Assembly: GCA_000955875.1 (NCBI GenBank)
Contig: JYOE01000008.1
Coordinates: 73,010-137,009 of the forward strand
From: Terrabacter sp. 28
GTDB lineage: Bacteria; Actinomycetota; Actinomycetes; Actinomycetales; Dermatophilaceae
DNA length: 64,000 nt
Reading direction: 5' to 3'
A model generated the notes under the pieces. The model did no database searches. It was not told where the DNA came from and was given only the letters and a program-made list of their open reading frames with translations. The stretch's first letter is position 1; the number at the start of each line of letters is the position of its first letter. Shown here piece by piece: positions 34,681 through 42,174 of the stretch. The position numbers and the translations under genes were made by a program.

Positions 34681-34683
34681 ATT
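34678..34683 (+). promoter_or_regulatory. -10 box for the BlaI-family gene
   Basis: TAGATT overlaps the TAG stop of cydC and lies nine bases before the ATG at 34693, giving a leaderless or nearly leaderless transcript. Confidence 0.45.
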
Positions 34684-34692
34684 GGAACCGCC

Positions 34693-35106
34693 ATGCCCAG
34701 CACACCCCGCAACCGCCTCGGCGACCTCGAGCGCGCCGTCATGGAAGAGCTTTGGAGCACCGCCGACGCGCACCCCGAGGGCCGCACGGTGCGTGAGGTC
34801 CACGACTCCATCGGCGTCGAGCGCGGCCTCGCCTACACGACCCTCATGACGGTGCTCGACCGCATGGCGAAGAAGGACCTCGTCACGCGCGAGCGCGACG
34901 GCCGGGCGTGGCGCTACACGCCGGCATCGACCCGCGCCGAGCTGACGTCCGAGTCGCTGCACCACACTCTCGGCGAGCTCGCCGGCGACACGCGCCGGTC
35001 GGCCCTGCTGCACTTCCTCGACGAGTCGACCCCCGAGGAGATCGACGAGCTGAAGGCCGCCCTCGCCGAGCTCGAGGCGCGCCGACCCGACCAGCGCAGA
35101 GCCTGA
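34693..35106 (+). CDS. BlaI/MecI/CopY-family transcriptional repressor
   Basis: A 137-residue winged-helix repressor: LGDLERAVMEELWS, VREVHDSIGVERGLAYTTLMTVLDRMAKKDLVTRER cover the DNA-binding domain, and the C-terminal helices are the dimerisation region that is cleaved or released on induction in this family. The M56 peptidase gene begins 4 bases later, the standard BlaI-BlaR pairing. Target genes are unknown; no beta-lactamase gene is in the window. Confidence 0.9.
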   Translation: MPSTPRNRLGDLERAVMEELWSTADAHPEGRTVREVHDSIGVERGLAYTTLMTVLDRMAKKDLVTRERDGRAWRYTPASTRAELTSESLHHTLGELAGDTRRSALLHFLDESTPEEIDELKAALAELEARRPDQRRA

Positions 35107-35109
35107 CCT

Positions 35110-36006
35110 GTGCTCGTCGTCGCGGGACTCGTCGCCCTGGCGGTCCTGCTCGCCTGGCCGGTCCCCCGCGCCCTCGCCCGGGTGACCAGCCTCCGTCGTG
35201 CCCCGCGCGCGGCGCTCGTCCTGTGGCAGTCGACGGCCGTGGCGGCGGTGCTCGCCGCCCTGCTCGCCGCACCTGCAGCCCTGCCGGCGCTGCTCGGGCG
35301 CGAGGTGCGCCTGTCGCAGAGCTGGCCCACCGTCACCGTCGCCGCCCTCCTCAGCGCCGTCGTCGCGGTGCGGCTGCTGCTCTCGGGCGACCGGGTCGGG
35401 CGCAACCTGCGCGCGGCGCGACGCCGCCACCGCGACCTCGTCGACCTGCTCGGCACGCCCGGTGAGGGGGCCGACCGCCACATGCGGGTGCTCGAGCACA
35501 CGACCCCGACGGCATACTGCGTGCCCGGCGTGCGGCGCCGCGTCGTGCTCACCCAGGGCACTCTCGACCGGCTCGGCCCCGACGAGCTCACCGCCGTCCT
35601 CGCCCACGAACGCGCCCACCTCGCCGCCCGGCACGACCTCGTCATGGAGTTCTTCACTGTCGTGCACGAGGCGATGCCGCCGTGGCTGCGCTCCGAGGCG
35701 GCGCTGCGCGAGGTGCACCTGCTCATCGAGGTGCTCGCCGACCGCGCCGCCGTGCGCCGTGCCGGCGCCGTCAACACCGGGCGCGCCATCGTGGCGATGG
35801 CCGGGGGCCCCAAGCCGGTGGGCGCGATGGCGATGGCCGACAGCACCCGCGTCGCGAGCGCCCGCATCCAGCTGCTCGACGCCGACCGCATCGCCGGCCT
35901 CCCGGTGGGCGTGGTCGCCGCGACCATGTATGCCGCCTCGGCCGTCCTCGTCGCCGTCCCCCTTGCGCTCTACGGCCTCGCGATCGCCGAGCTGTCGCTC
36001 GTCTGA
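35110..36006 (+). CDS. M56-family membrane metallopeptidase (BlaR1-like, no sensor domain)
   Basis: A 298-residue integral membrane zinc protease. Helices are at about 2-20, 38-60, 75-92 and 262-295; the zinc motif is HERAH (166-170) in LTAVLAHERAHLAARHDL, with a downstream ADRAAVRRAGA glutamate/aspartate region. It lacks the C-terminal extracellular penicillin-binding sensor of classical BlaR1, as is common in actinobacterial pairs. GTG start 4 bases after the repressor gene. It is presumed to inactivate that repressor. Confidence 0.87.
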   Translation: MLVVAGLVALAVLLAWPVPRALARVTSLRRAPRAALVLWQSTAVAAVLAALLAAPAALPALLGREVRLSQSWPTVTVAALLSAVVAVRLLLSGDRVGRNLRAARRRHRDLVDLLGTPGEGADRHMRVLEHTTPTAYCVPGVRRRVVLTQGTLDRLGPDELTAVLAHERAHLAARHDLVMEFFTVVHEAMPPWLRSEAALREVHLLIEVLADRAAVRRAGAVNTGRAIVAMAGGPKPVGAMAMADSTRVASARIQLLDADRIAGLPVGVVAATMYAASAVLVAVPLALYGLAIAELSLV

Positions 36007-36027
36007 CGCCCCCGGCACCGCCCTCGA

Positions 36028-36033
36028 TAGGGT
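36028..36033 (+). promoter_or_regulatory. -10 box of leaderless promoter for galE
   Basis: TAGGGT, six bases, then ATG at 36040. A possible -35, CTGACG, lies 19 bases upstream and overlaps the end of the peptidase gene. Confidence 0.6.
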
Positions 36034-36039
36034 GAGCAC

Positions 36040-37056
36040 ATGCGCGTACTCGTCAGCGGCGGAGCCGGTTACATCGGCTCGCACACGGTGGTCCAGCTCG
36101 TCGCGGCAGGGCACGACGTGCTCATCGTCGACAACTTCGGCAACAGCAAGCCGAGCGTCGTCAACCGGCTCGAGGCGCTCACCGGGCGGCACCTGCCGGT
36201 GCACTCGTTCGACCTCACCGACCACGACAAGACCGAGCACCTCTTCGCCAACGAGCCCATCGACGCGGTGATCCACTTCGCGGGCCTCAAGGCCGTCGGC
36301 GAGAGCGTCGAGCTGCCCCTCGAGTACTACGAGAACAACCTCGGCTCGACCTTCTCGCTCGTGCGCGCGATGCGCCGCCACGGCGTGACCAAGCTCGTCT
36401 TCAGCTCGTCGGCCACCGTCTACGGCACCGACCAGGAGGCCGCGACCGAGGAGCGCCCCACCTTCGCGACCAACCCCTACGGCTGGACCAAGGTGATGCA
36501 GGAGCAGATCCTGCGCGACGTCGCTGTCGCCGACCCGTCGATGCGCATCGCACTGCTGCGCTACTTCAACCCGATCGGGGCCCATGCGTCGGGCACCATC
36601 GGCGAGGACCCGCAGGGCATCCCGAACAACCTCGTCCCCTACATCGCGCAGGTCGCGGTGGGCCGCCGCGAGTACCTCTCGGTCTACGGCGACGACTACC
36701 CGACGTCCGACGGCACCGGCCAGCGCGACTACATCCACGTCGAGGACCTCGCCGCCGGCCACCTCGCCGCGCTCAACCGGCTCGAGACGATGGACGAGCC
36801 GGTCGGCACCTGGAACCTCGGCACCGGCCACGGCACCTCGGTGCTCGAGATGCTGCACGCCTTCGAGCGGGCCGTCGGCCGCGAGCTGCCCTACCGCGTC
36901 GTCGAGCGCCGCCCCGGTGACGTCGCCGTCTCCTTCGCCGACCCGGCCAAGGCGAACCGCGAGCTCGGCTGGGTCGCGACCCGCACCATCGACGACATGT
37001 GCGCCGACACGTGGCGCTGGCAGCAGGCCAACCCCACCGGCTACCCCGACGCCTGA
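36040..37056 (+). CDS. galE: UDP-glucose 4-epimerase
   Basis: Short-chain dehydrogenase-type epimerase interconverting UDP-glucose and UDP-galactose. 338 residues with the NAD motif GGAGYIGSHTV (6-16), FAGLKAVGESV, the Ser/Thr and YxxxK catalytic region SSSATVYGTD and NPYGWTKVM, and LRYFNPIGAHASG. Length is normal. No other Leloir gene is adjacent. It ends at a repeat-containing convergent gap. Confidence 0.95.
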   Translation: MRVLVSGGAGYIGSHTVVQLVAAGHDVLIVDNFGNSKPSVVNRLEALTGRHLPVHSFDLTDHDKTEHLFANEPIDAVIHFAGLKAVGESVELPLEYYENNLGSTFSLVRAMRRHGVTKLVFSSSATVYGTDQEAATEERPTFATNPYGWTKVMQEQILRDVAVADPSMRIALLRYFNPIGAHASGTIGEDPQGIPNNLVPYIAQVAVGRREYLSVYGDDYPTSDGTGQRDYIHVEDLAAGHLAALNRLETMDEPVGTWNLGTGHGTSVLEMLHAFERAVGRELPYRVVERRPGDVAVSFADPAKANRELGWVATRTIDDMCADTWRWQQANPTGYPDA

Positions 37057-37111
37057 CCCCTCCGGTCCCGAGGCCGTATGCGGCTGCCGACCCTGAGCGC
37101 CGGGCCGCCCG

Positions 37112-37192
37112 TCGAGTGCTCACTTCCCGCCACGCTCCGCATCACGAACCGAGCACTCGATGCGCTGATGGCGTCGGGAACCGAGCAATCCA
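37112..37192. repeat. GAGTGCTC-family repeats (three units, convergent gap)
   Basis: TCGAGTGCTCACTTCCCG (37112-37129) faces an inverted CGAACCGAGCACTCGA (37145-37160), and a third, diverged unit GTCGGGAACCGAGCAATCCA follows at 37173-37192. The 182-base gap between galE and the MFS gene has no gene. Same family as 15414 and 20345. Confidence 0.65.
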
Positions 37193-37238
37193 TGGCGGCA
37201 CTCACGTCGGGACGCCGGCCCCGCGCCGGGGCGCCGCG

Positions 37239-38591
37239 TCAGGGGCGGGGGTCGAGGGCGTCGTAGTCGCGGAACGACGGGACCCGGGCGACCGTGACGA
37301 CGACGAGCACCACGACGAGGACGCCGCCGACGACGGACGGCACCCACGTCGCCGTCAGGGTGGCCACGGTGCCGGCGAACATCTGGCCCAGCCGTGGCCC
37401 GCCGGTGACGACGACGGTGAAGACGCCCTGGGTGCGCCCCCGCAGCTGGTCTGGCACGGCCGACTGCAGGATCGACTGACGGAAGATCGCGCTGATGTTG
37501 TCGGCGCCACCCGAGACGGCGAGGCACAGGGCCGCGCCGGCGAGCGCCCACCGGTTGACGTCGCCGAAGTCCATCGACGCGACGGCGGAGCCACTGAGGG
37601 TCGTGACCGCGAGCACGGTGCCGAAGCCGAGGATGCCGAGGCCGTACGCGACGATCGAGTCGCGGATCGCCCTGCCCTGCCAGCGCAGCCCGGTCACCCG
37701 CCCCGACCCGAGGCTGGAGAGGATGCCGCCGACGGCGAACGACGCGAGGAGGATGCCGGCCGTCACCGAGCCGCCGCCGATGACGATGGCGCCGACCGCC
37801 GGGAAGAGCACCATGGGCTGCCCGAAGGTCATCGCGATGATGTCGACGACGAAGCTCATGCGGACGTTCGGCGCCCGGCGCAGGTGCGCGAGCCCGTCGA
37901 CGACCGACCGGAACCCCCCGGCCGCCGGCCGGTCGCCCTCGGGCCGGATGCGGGGCAGCGTCCAGAGGCCGAAGAACCCGGCGAAGAAGAGGATGACGTC
38001 GATCGTGTAGGTCCAGGCGTAGCCGGCGCGGGCGACGAGCACCCCCGCGACACCCGGCCCGACCGTCACCATCACGCCCGCCGAGATACCAAGCAGCGCA
38101 GCGGCTTTCGGCAGCTGCTCCTTGGGCAGCAGCCGTGGGGTGATCGCCTGCCGCGTCGCCGACGCGATCGTCGCGGCGACGGCGTTGACCGTCGTGATGA
38201 CGTAGAACATCCAGACGTGCTCGGCCCCGAGCCACGCGACCGTCGCGAGGACCACGGTCGAGGCCCAGGCCACGGTCGACGCGGACAACGCGACGGTGCG
38301 CCGGTCGAAACGGTCGGCGATCGCCCCGCCGTAGAGCCCGGCGACGACCATCGGGAGCAACGAGAACCACGCCACGAGCGAGACCATGAAGGTCGAGCGC
38401 GTCAGGTCGTAGATGTGCAGGCCGACGGCGGTGTTGGTGACGAAGGTGCCGATGCCGGCGAGGGTGTTGCCGAACCACAGCCGCGCGAAGGCGGGGCTGA
38501 CACGCAGCGGGGTGAGGTCGATGAGGTGTGACCGGCGCCCGGGTGCGGCGGCCTCGACACGGGTGTCCGGTCCGGGGGAGGCGTCAGTCAC
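37239..38591 (-). CDS. MFS transporter (EntS/enterobactin-exporter-like)
   Basis: A 450-residue major facilitator with 12 hydrophobic segments. Features include FARLWFGNTLAGIGTFVTN, LYGGAIADRFDRRTVALSAS (motif A), SATRQAITPRLLPKEQLPKA and SILQSAVPDQLRGRTQGV, a combination typical of the EntS/MefA-like branch that exports siderophores or drugs. No siderophore biosynthesis genes are nearby, so the substrate is unknown. GTG start set by a leaderless -10 box. Confidence 0.87.
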   Translation of the reverse strand: MTDASPGPDTRVEAAAPGRRSHLIDLTPLRVSPAFARLWFGNTLAGIGTFVTNTAVGLHIYDLTRSTFMVSLVAWFSLLPMVVAGLYGGAIADRFDRRTVALSASTVAWASTVVLATVAWLGAEHVWMFYVITTVNAVAATIASATRQAITPRLLPKEQLPKAAALLGISAGVMVTVGPGVAGVLVARAGYAWTYTIDVILFFAGFFGLWTLPRIRPEGDRPAAGGFRSVVDGLAHLRRAPNVRMSFVVDIIAMTFGQPMVLFPAVGAIVIGGGSVTAGILLASFAVGGILSSLGSGRVTGLRWQGRAIRDSIVAYGLGILGFGTVLAVTTLSGSAVASMDFGDVNRWALAGAALCLAVSGGADNISAIFRQSILQSAVPDQLRGRTQGVFTVVVTGGPRLGQMFAGTVATLTATWVPSVVGGVLVVVLVVVTVARVPSFRDYDALDPRP

Positions 38592-38597
38592 AGAGCG

Positions 38598-38603
38598 ACG
38601 CTA
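38598..38603 (-). promoter_or_regulatory. -10 box of leaderless promoter for the MFS gene
   Basis: Minus-strand TAGCGT, six bases, then GTG at 38591. It lies at the very end of the preceding SnoaL-like gene's coding sequence (stop near 38601). Confidence 0.55.
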
Positions 38604-39017
38604 CGCCACGGCGAGGGGCGCCGAGTCGACGGGCAGGCACGCCGGGACGCCGCGCAGCCGCGAGCCATCGCGCACCCACACCCACCGCCCGTCAGACGTG
38701 CGACGCGCGACCTGGGTGCGCACCGAGCCGTCGCTGCACGACGACGTGGTCATCGCGAGGTCACCCGCGACGACGGCCCGCGACAGGACCGCGCCGTCGA
38801 ACGGCCCGAGGGCCTCGGCCGCGAGCGCCGCGGCGAAGGCTGCGCGGATCGCCTCGTGCCCGGCCGCCTCGCGGCCCAGCGGCAGGCTCACGACGGCGTC
38901 GGCGGCATACAGCCCGACGATGCCGTCGAGGTCACGGGCCAGCGCGAGCTCGACGAAACGGGCCTCGAGCGCCTCCGGGGCGCCCGCCCCCTGTGCCGCC
39001 TGCGGTGTCGTCGTCAT
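38601..39017 (-). CDS. SnoaL-like/NTF2-fold protein (DUF4440-type)
   Basis: A 138-residue small alpha-beta protein of the nuclear transport factor 2 fold: LEARFVELALARDLDGIVGL, YAADAVVSLPLGREAAGHEA and the terminal beta-hairpin RRTSDGRWVWVRDG. Members act as isomerases, cyclases or ligand-binding proteins; no catalytic role can be assigned. The convergent/divergent spacing to the phosphatase gene (173 bases) holds no other gene. Confidence 0.75.
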   Translation of the reverse strand: MTTTPQAAQGAGAPEALEARFVELALARDLDGIVGLYAADAVVSLPLGREAAGHEAIRAAFAAALAAEALGPFDGAVLSRAVVAGDLAMTTSSCSDGSVRTQVARRTSDGRWVWVRDGSRLRGVPACLPVDSAPLAVA

Positions 39018-39190
39018 GCGAGGACCATGTCATCCCCCACCGACACCGGCCCCGACACCGCTCGTCCGTCACTGCGACGGGGCGCGCAGCCACACCGCCA
39101 CCGGGCCGTGCACGACTGTCCGGAATGTCCGGTCGACGAGTCGGATCGCTTCGGCCTTCCCGCCGACGTTCGCGGTGTTCAATGGGGATC

Positions 39191-39745
39191 ATGTCGCCTC
39201 GCCCCGTCCACGTCACGTTCGTGTGCAGCGGCAACATCTGCAGGTCGCCCATGGGTCACGTGATCCTCCAGCGGATGGTCGACGACGCCGGTCTGCGCGA
39301 GCACGTGACGGTCAGCTCGAGCGGCACCGGTGACTGGCACGTCGGCGAGCACGCCGACCCCCGCACCGTCGCCGAGCTGGCCCGGCACGGCTACGACGGC
39401 AGCCGGCACCGCGCTCGCGAGTTCGACCCTGCCGAGTTCGACGACGTCGACCTCGTCCTGGCGTCCGACGAGGGACACGTGCGCACGCTCCAGCGGCTGG
39501 CCCGCACGGAGGCCAACCGCCGCAAGATCCGGCTCGTGCGCGAGTTCGACCCCGAGGCGGTCGCGGCGGGCACCCTCGAGACCGGCGACCCCTGGTACGG
39601 CGGCGAGGACCACTTCGCCCGGTGTTTCGTTGAGGTGGAGGCGGCCTGCCGTGGCATCCTTCACCACGTCAGGGACCAGCTGGACCGCCGGCTGGACGGT
39701 CGACCGGGCGTCCTCGACGACCGGCCTGAGACCGGTCGGCCCTGA
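39191..39745 (+). CDS. low-molecular-weight protein tyrosine phosphatase
   Basis: A 184-residue cytosolic phosphatase. The P-loop is VCSGNICRSP with the nucleophile Cys12 and Arg18, and the general-acid loop is ETGDPWYGG with the Asp-Pro pair, so it should be active. The C-terminus is about 25 residues longer than the common 157-residue form. ATG at 39191 follows GGGG; another in-frame ATG is at 39182. Confidence 0.9.
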   Translation: MSPRPVHVTFVCSGNICRSPMGHVILQRMVDDAGLREHVTVSSSGTGDWHVGEHADPRTVAELARHGYDGSRHRAREFDPAEFDDVDLVLASDEGHVRTLQRLARTEANRRKIRLVREFDPEAVAAGTLETGDPWYGGEDHFARCFVEVEAACRGILHHVRDQLDRRLDGRPGVLDDRPETGRP

Positions 39746-39771
39746 CCCCGACGCGAGACCCGAGCCTGACT

Positions 39772-40542
39772 GTGCCCGACTATCCCTATGGATCCCCTTG
39801 CTGGGTCGACCTGCTCGTCACAGACGTCCCCCAGGCGAAACGCTTCTACACCGAGCTCTTCGGTTGGCAGTGGATCGCCGGCGACGCCGCCACCGGCGGC
39901 TACACGATGGCGTTGCTCGACGGCCACCCCGTCGCCGGGATCAGCCGCAAGCCCGACAACGCCCCGATCCCCAGCCAGTGGACCACCTACCTGCGCGTCG
40001 GTGACATCGACGTCGCCGCGCAGGCCATCAACACCTACGGCGGCCGCACGATCGGTCGGCCCGTCCCCCTCGGCGCCCTGGCGAGCACCCTCATCGCCGT
40101 CGACCCCGGTGGCACGTACTTCGGGGTGTGGCAGCCGCGCGACCTGCCCGGCAGCGGCCTCCTCGACGAGCCCGGGTCGCTGACGTGGAACGAGCTGCTG
40201 ACCCGCGCCTACGACCAGGTGCAGGCGTTCCAGCACGCCGTCTTCGGCCACGAGTTCACCGACGAGACCGAGCCCGACGGCCCGCGCTGGTCGACCGCGC
40301 ACACGGGCGACGGCAACCCGGCATACGGCCTCTCCGAGATCAGCGACGACTGGCCGGCGACGATCCCCTCCCACTGGGTCGCGTCGTTCGCCACGCACGA
40401 CGTGGACCGTTCGCTGGAACGGGCCCTCGTCAACGGCGCCACCGTGCTGCAGCCGCCGTTCGACGGGCCGTTCGGGCTCGGCGCCGTGCTGAGCGGGCCG
40501 GAGGGAGAGGTCTTCTCACTCCTCATGCCCGACCTGGACTGA
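39772..40542 (+). CDS. VOC-family protein with two glyoxalase domains
   Basis: A 256-residue protein with two tandem VOC domains: domain 1 from SPCWVDLLVTDVPQAKRFYT to YFGVWQP, and domain 2 from SLTWNELLTRAYDQVQAFQ to GEVFSLLMPDLD. Such didomain proteins are widespread in actinobacteria and annotated as glyoxalase or hydroxylase-like without proven substrate. GTG start at 39772. Confidence 0.85.
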   Translation: MPDYPYGSPCWVDLLVTDVPQAKRFYTELFGWQWIAGDAATGGYTMALLDGHPVAGISRKPDNAPIPSQWTTYLRVGDIDVAAQAINTYGGRTIGRPVPLGALASTLIAVDPGGTYFGVWQPRDLPGSGLLDEPGSLTWNELLTRAYDQVQAFQHAVFGHEFTDETEPDGPRWSTAHTGDGNPAYGLSEISDDWPATIPSHWVASFATHDVDRSLERALVNGATVLQPPFDGPFGLGAVLSGPEGEVFSLLMPDLD

Positions 40543-40562
40543 CGCTCGCACAGACCGGTGGC

Positions 40563-40617
40563 GTATGCCGTGTGGCCGGGACCGCACGTCGCCTCCCGAG
40601 CGCGGCGGACGGCATAC
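40563..40617. repeat. inverted pair of the GTATGCC word upstream of purB
   Basis: GTATGCC at 40563-40569 and its inverse GGCATAC at 40611-40617 face each other across 41 bases, extended on the inner side by CGT/ACG. It lies between the VOC gene stop and purB start and resembles the pair in the terminator at 10480-10545 but with a much longer loop. Confidence 0.6.
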
Positions 40618-40650
40618 GAACCACTCCTCCCGCTCTGGGAGGATGTCGGC

Positions 40651-42063
40651 ATGGCTTCGCTTGCTGACGCAACCCCGCCCATCGCGCTCGGGGCGCTCGA
40701 CGGCCGCTACCGCGCCGCCGTCGCGCCCCTCGTCGACCACCTCTCCGAGGCGGCCCTCAACCGGCAGCGCGTGCACGTCGAGGTCGAGTGGCTCGTGCAC
40801 CAGACGACCAACGGCGTCGTGCCGGGTGTGCGCAAGCTGAGCGACGACGAGGTGGCGGCGCTGCGCGCGGTCGTCGAGGACTTCGGACCCGACGAGGTGG
40901 CCGAGCTCGGCGAGATCGAGCGGGTCACGGTGCACGACGTCAAGGCGGTCGAGTACTTCCTCAAGAAGCGCCTCGCCGAGATCGCCCCGGCCGAGGCCGA
41001 CAAGGGCCTCGCCGAGCTCATCCACTTCGGCTGCACGAGCGAGGACATCAACAACCTCTCCTACGCCCTCATGGTCAAGGGCGCCGTCGAGCAGGTGTGG
41101 CTGCCCAAGGCGCAGTCGCTCGTCGAGCAGGTGTCGCAGATGGCGCGCGAGCTCAAGGACGTCCCGCTGCTCGCCCACACCCACGGCCAGCCGGCCACGC
41201 CGACGACGATGGGCAAGGAGCTCGCCGTCCTCGCGCACCGTCTCGGCCGTCAGCTGCGGCGCATCGACAAGCAGGAGTACCTCGGCAAGTTCAACGGCGC
41301 CACCGGCACGTTCGGCGCCCACGCGCTCGCGCTGCCCGATGTCGACTGGCCCGCCGTGTCGCGCGCCTTCGTCGAGGGCCTCGGCCTCACGTGGAACCCG
41401 CTGACGACCCAGATCGAGAGCCACGACTGGCAGGCCGAGCTCTACGCCGACGTCGCGCGCTTCAACCGCATCCTGCACAACCTCTGCACCGACGTGTGGA
41501 CCTACATCTCGATGGGCTACTTCGCCCAGGTGCGCGGCCAGGGCACGGTCGGCAGCTCGACGATGCCCCACAAGGTCAACCCGATCCGCTTCGAGAACGC
41601 CGAGGCCAACCTCGAGGTGAGCAACGCGCTGCTCGACGTGCTCGGCGGCACGCTGGTCCAGAGCCGTCTGCAGCGCGACCTCACCGACTCGTCGATGCAG
41701 CGCAACATCGGCACGGCGTTCGGGCACTCGATGCTCGCCCTCGACAACGTGGCGCGTGGCCTCGCCGGGCTCGACGCCGTGCCCGAGCGCATGGCCGCCG
41801 ACCTCGAGGCCAACTGGGAGGTGCTCGGCGAGCCGATCCAGTCGGCCATGAGGGCCCTTGGCGCGCAGGGCGTTCCGGGCATGGAGGAGCCCTACGAGCG
41901 GCTCAAGGAGCTGACCCGTGGCCGCCGCGTCGGCGGCGATGAGGTGCGCGATTTCGTGCGCGGCCTCGGGCTGCCGGCAGACGTCGAGGCCCGCTTCGTC
42001 GCGCTGACCCCGCAGACCTACACCGCGCTGGCGAGCCGCCTCGTCGACGACCACCTCGCCTGA
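40651..42063 (+). CDS. purB: adenylosuccinate lyase
   Basis: Purine biosynthesis enzyme that cleaves adenylosuccinate and SAICAR. The 470-residue protein has the fumarase-superfamily signature GSSTMPHKVNPIRFENAE, HFGCTSEDINNL with the catalytic His region, and AHTHGQPATPTTMGKE. ATG at 40651 is preceded by GGGAGGA. It is monocistronic, with a hairpin terminator downstream. Confidence 0.96.
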   Translation: MASLADATPPIALGALDGRYRAAVAPLVDHLSEAALNRQRVHVEVEWLVHQTTNGVVPGVRKLSDDEVAALRAVVEDFGPDEVAELGEIERVTVHDVKAVEYFLKKRLAEIAPAEADKGLAELIHFGCTSEDINNLSYALMVKGAVEQVWLPKAQSLVEQVSQMARELKDVPLLAHTHGQPATPTTMGKELAVLAHRLGRQLRRIDKQEYLGKFNGATGTFGAHALALPDVDWPAVSRAFVEGLGLTWNPLTTQIESHDWQAELYADVARFNRILHNLCTDVWTYISMGYFAQVRGQGTVGSSTMPHKVNPIRFENAEANLEVSNALLDVLGGTLVQSRLQRDLTDSSMQRNIGTAFGHSMLALDNVARGLAGLDAVPERMAADLEANWEVLGEPIQSAMRALGAQGVPGMEEPYERLKELTRGRRVGGDEVRDFVRGLGLPADVEARFVALTPQTYTALASRLVDDHLA

Positions 42064-42091
42064 CGGCCTGCGCCCCGGTTCCCGGCCGGAC

Positions 42092-42154
42092 GCACGAACC
42101 CCGCCCCGAGCGGGCCACCCACGCAGGGTGGCCCACCGCGAGGCGGGTTCGTGC
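42092..42154. terminator. nested hairpin terminator between purB and the copper ATPase gene
   Basis: An outer stem GCACGAACCC...GGGTTCGTGC (with a one-base bulge) encloses an inner stem GGGCCACCC/GGGTGGCCC around a five-base loop. It is located between the convergent ends at 42063 and 42175, so it can serve both genes. Confidence 0.75.
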
Positions 42155-42174
42155 ATCGACGGGGGGATCCCCCT

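Noticed and set aside
32470..36858. A minus-strand open frame of about 1460 codons opposite cydC, the BlaI/M56 pair and galE.
   Set aside because: Its product is Glu/Asp/Arg/Gly-rich without domains, and the plus strand carries recognised genes with motifs throughout. Long antisense frames are expected at this GC content.
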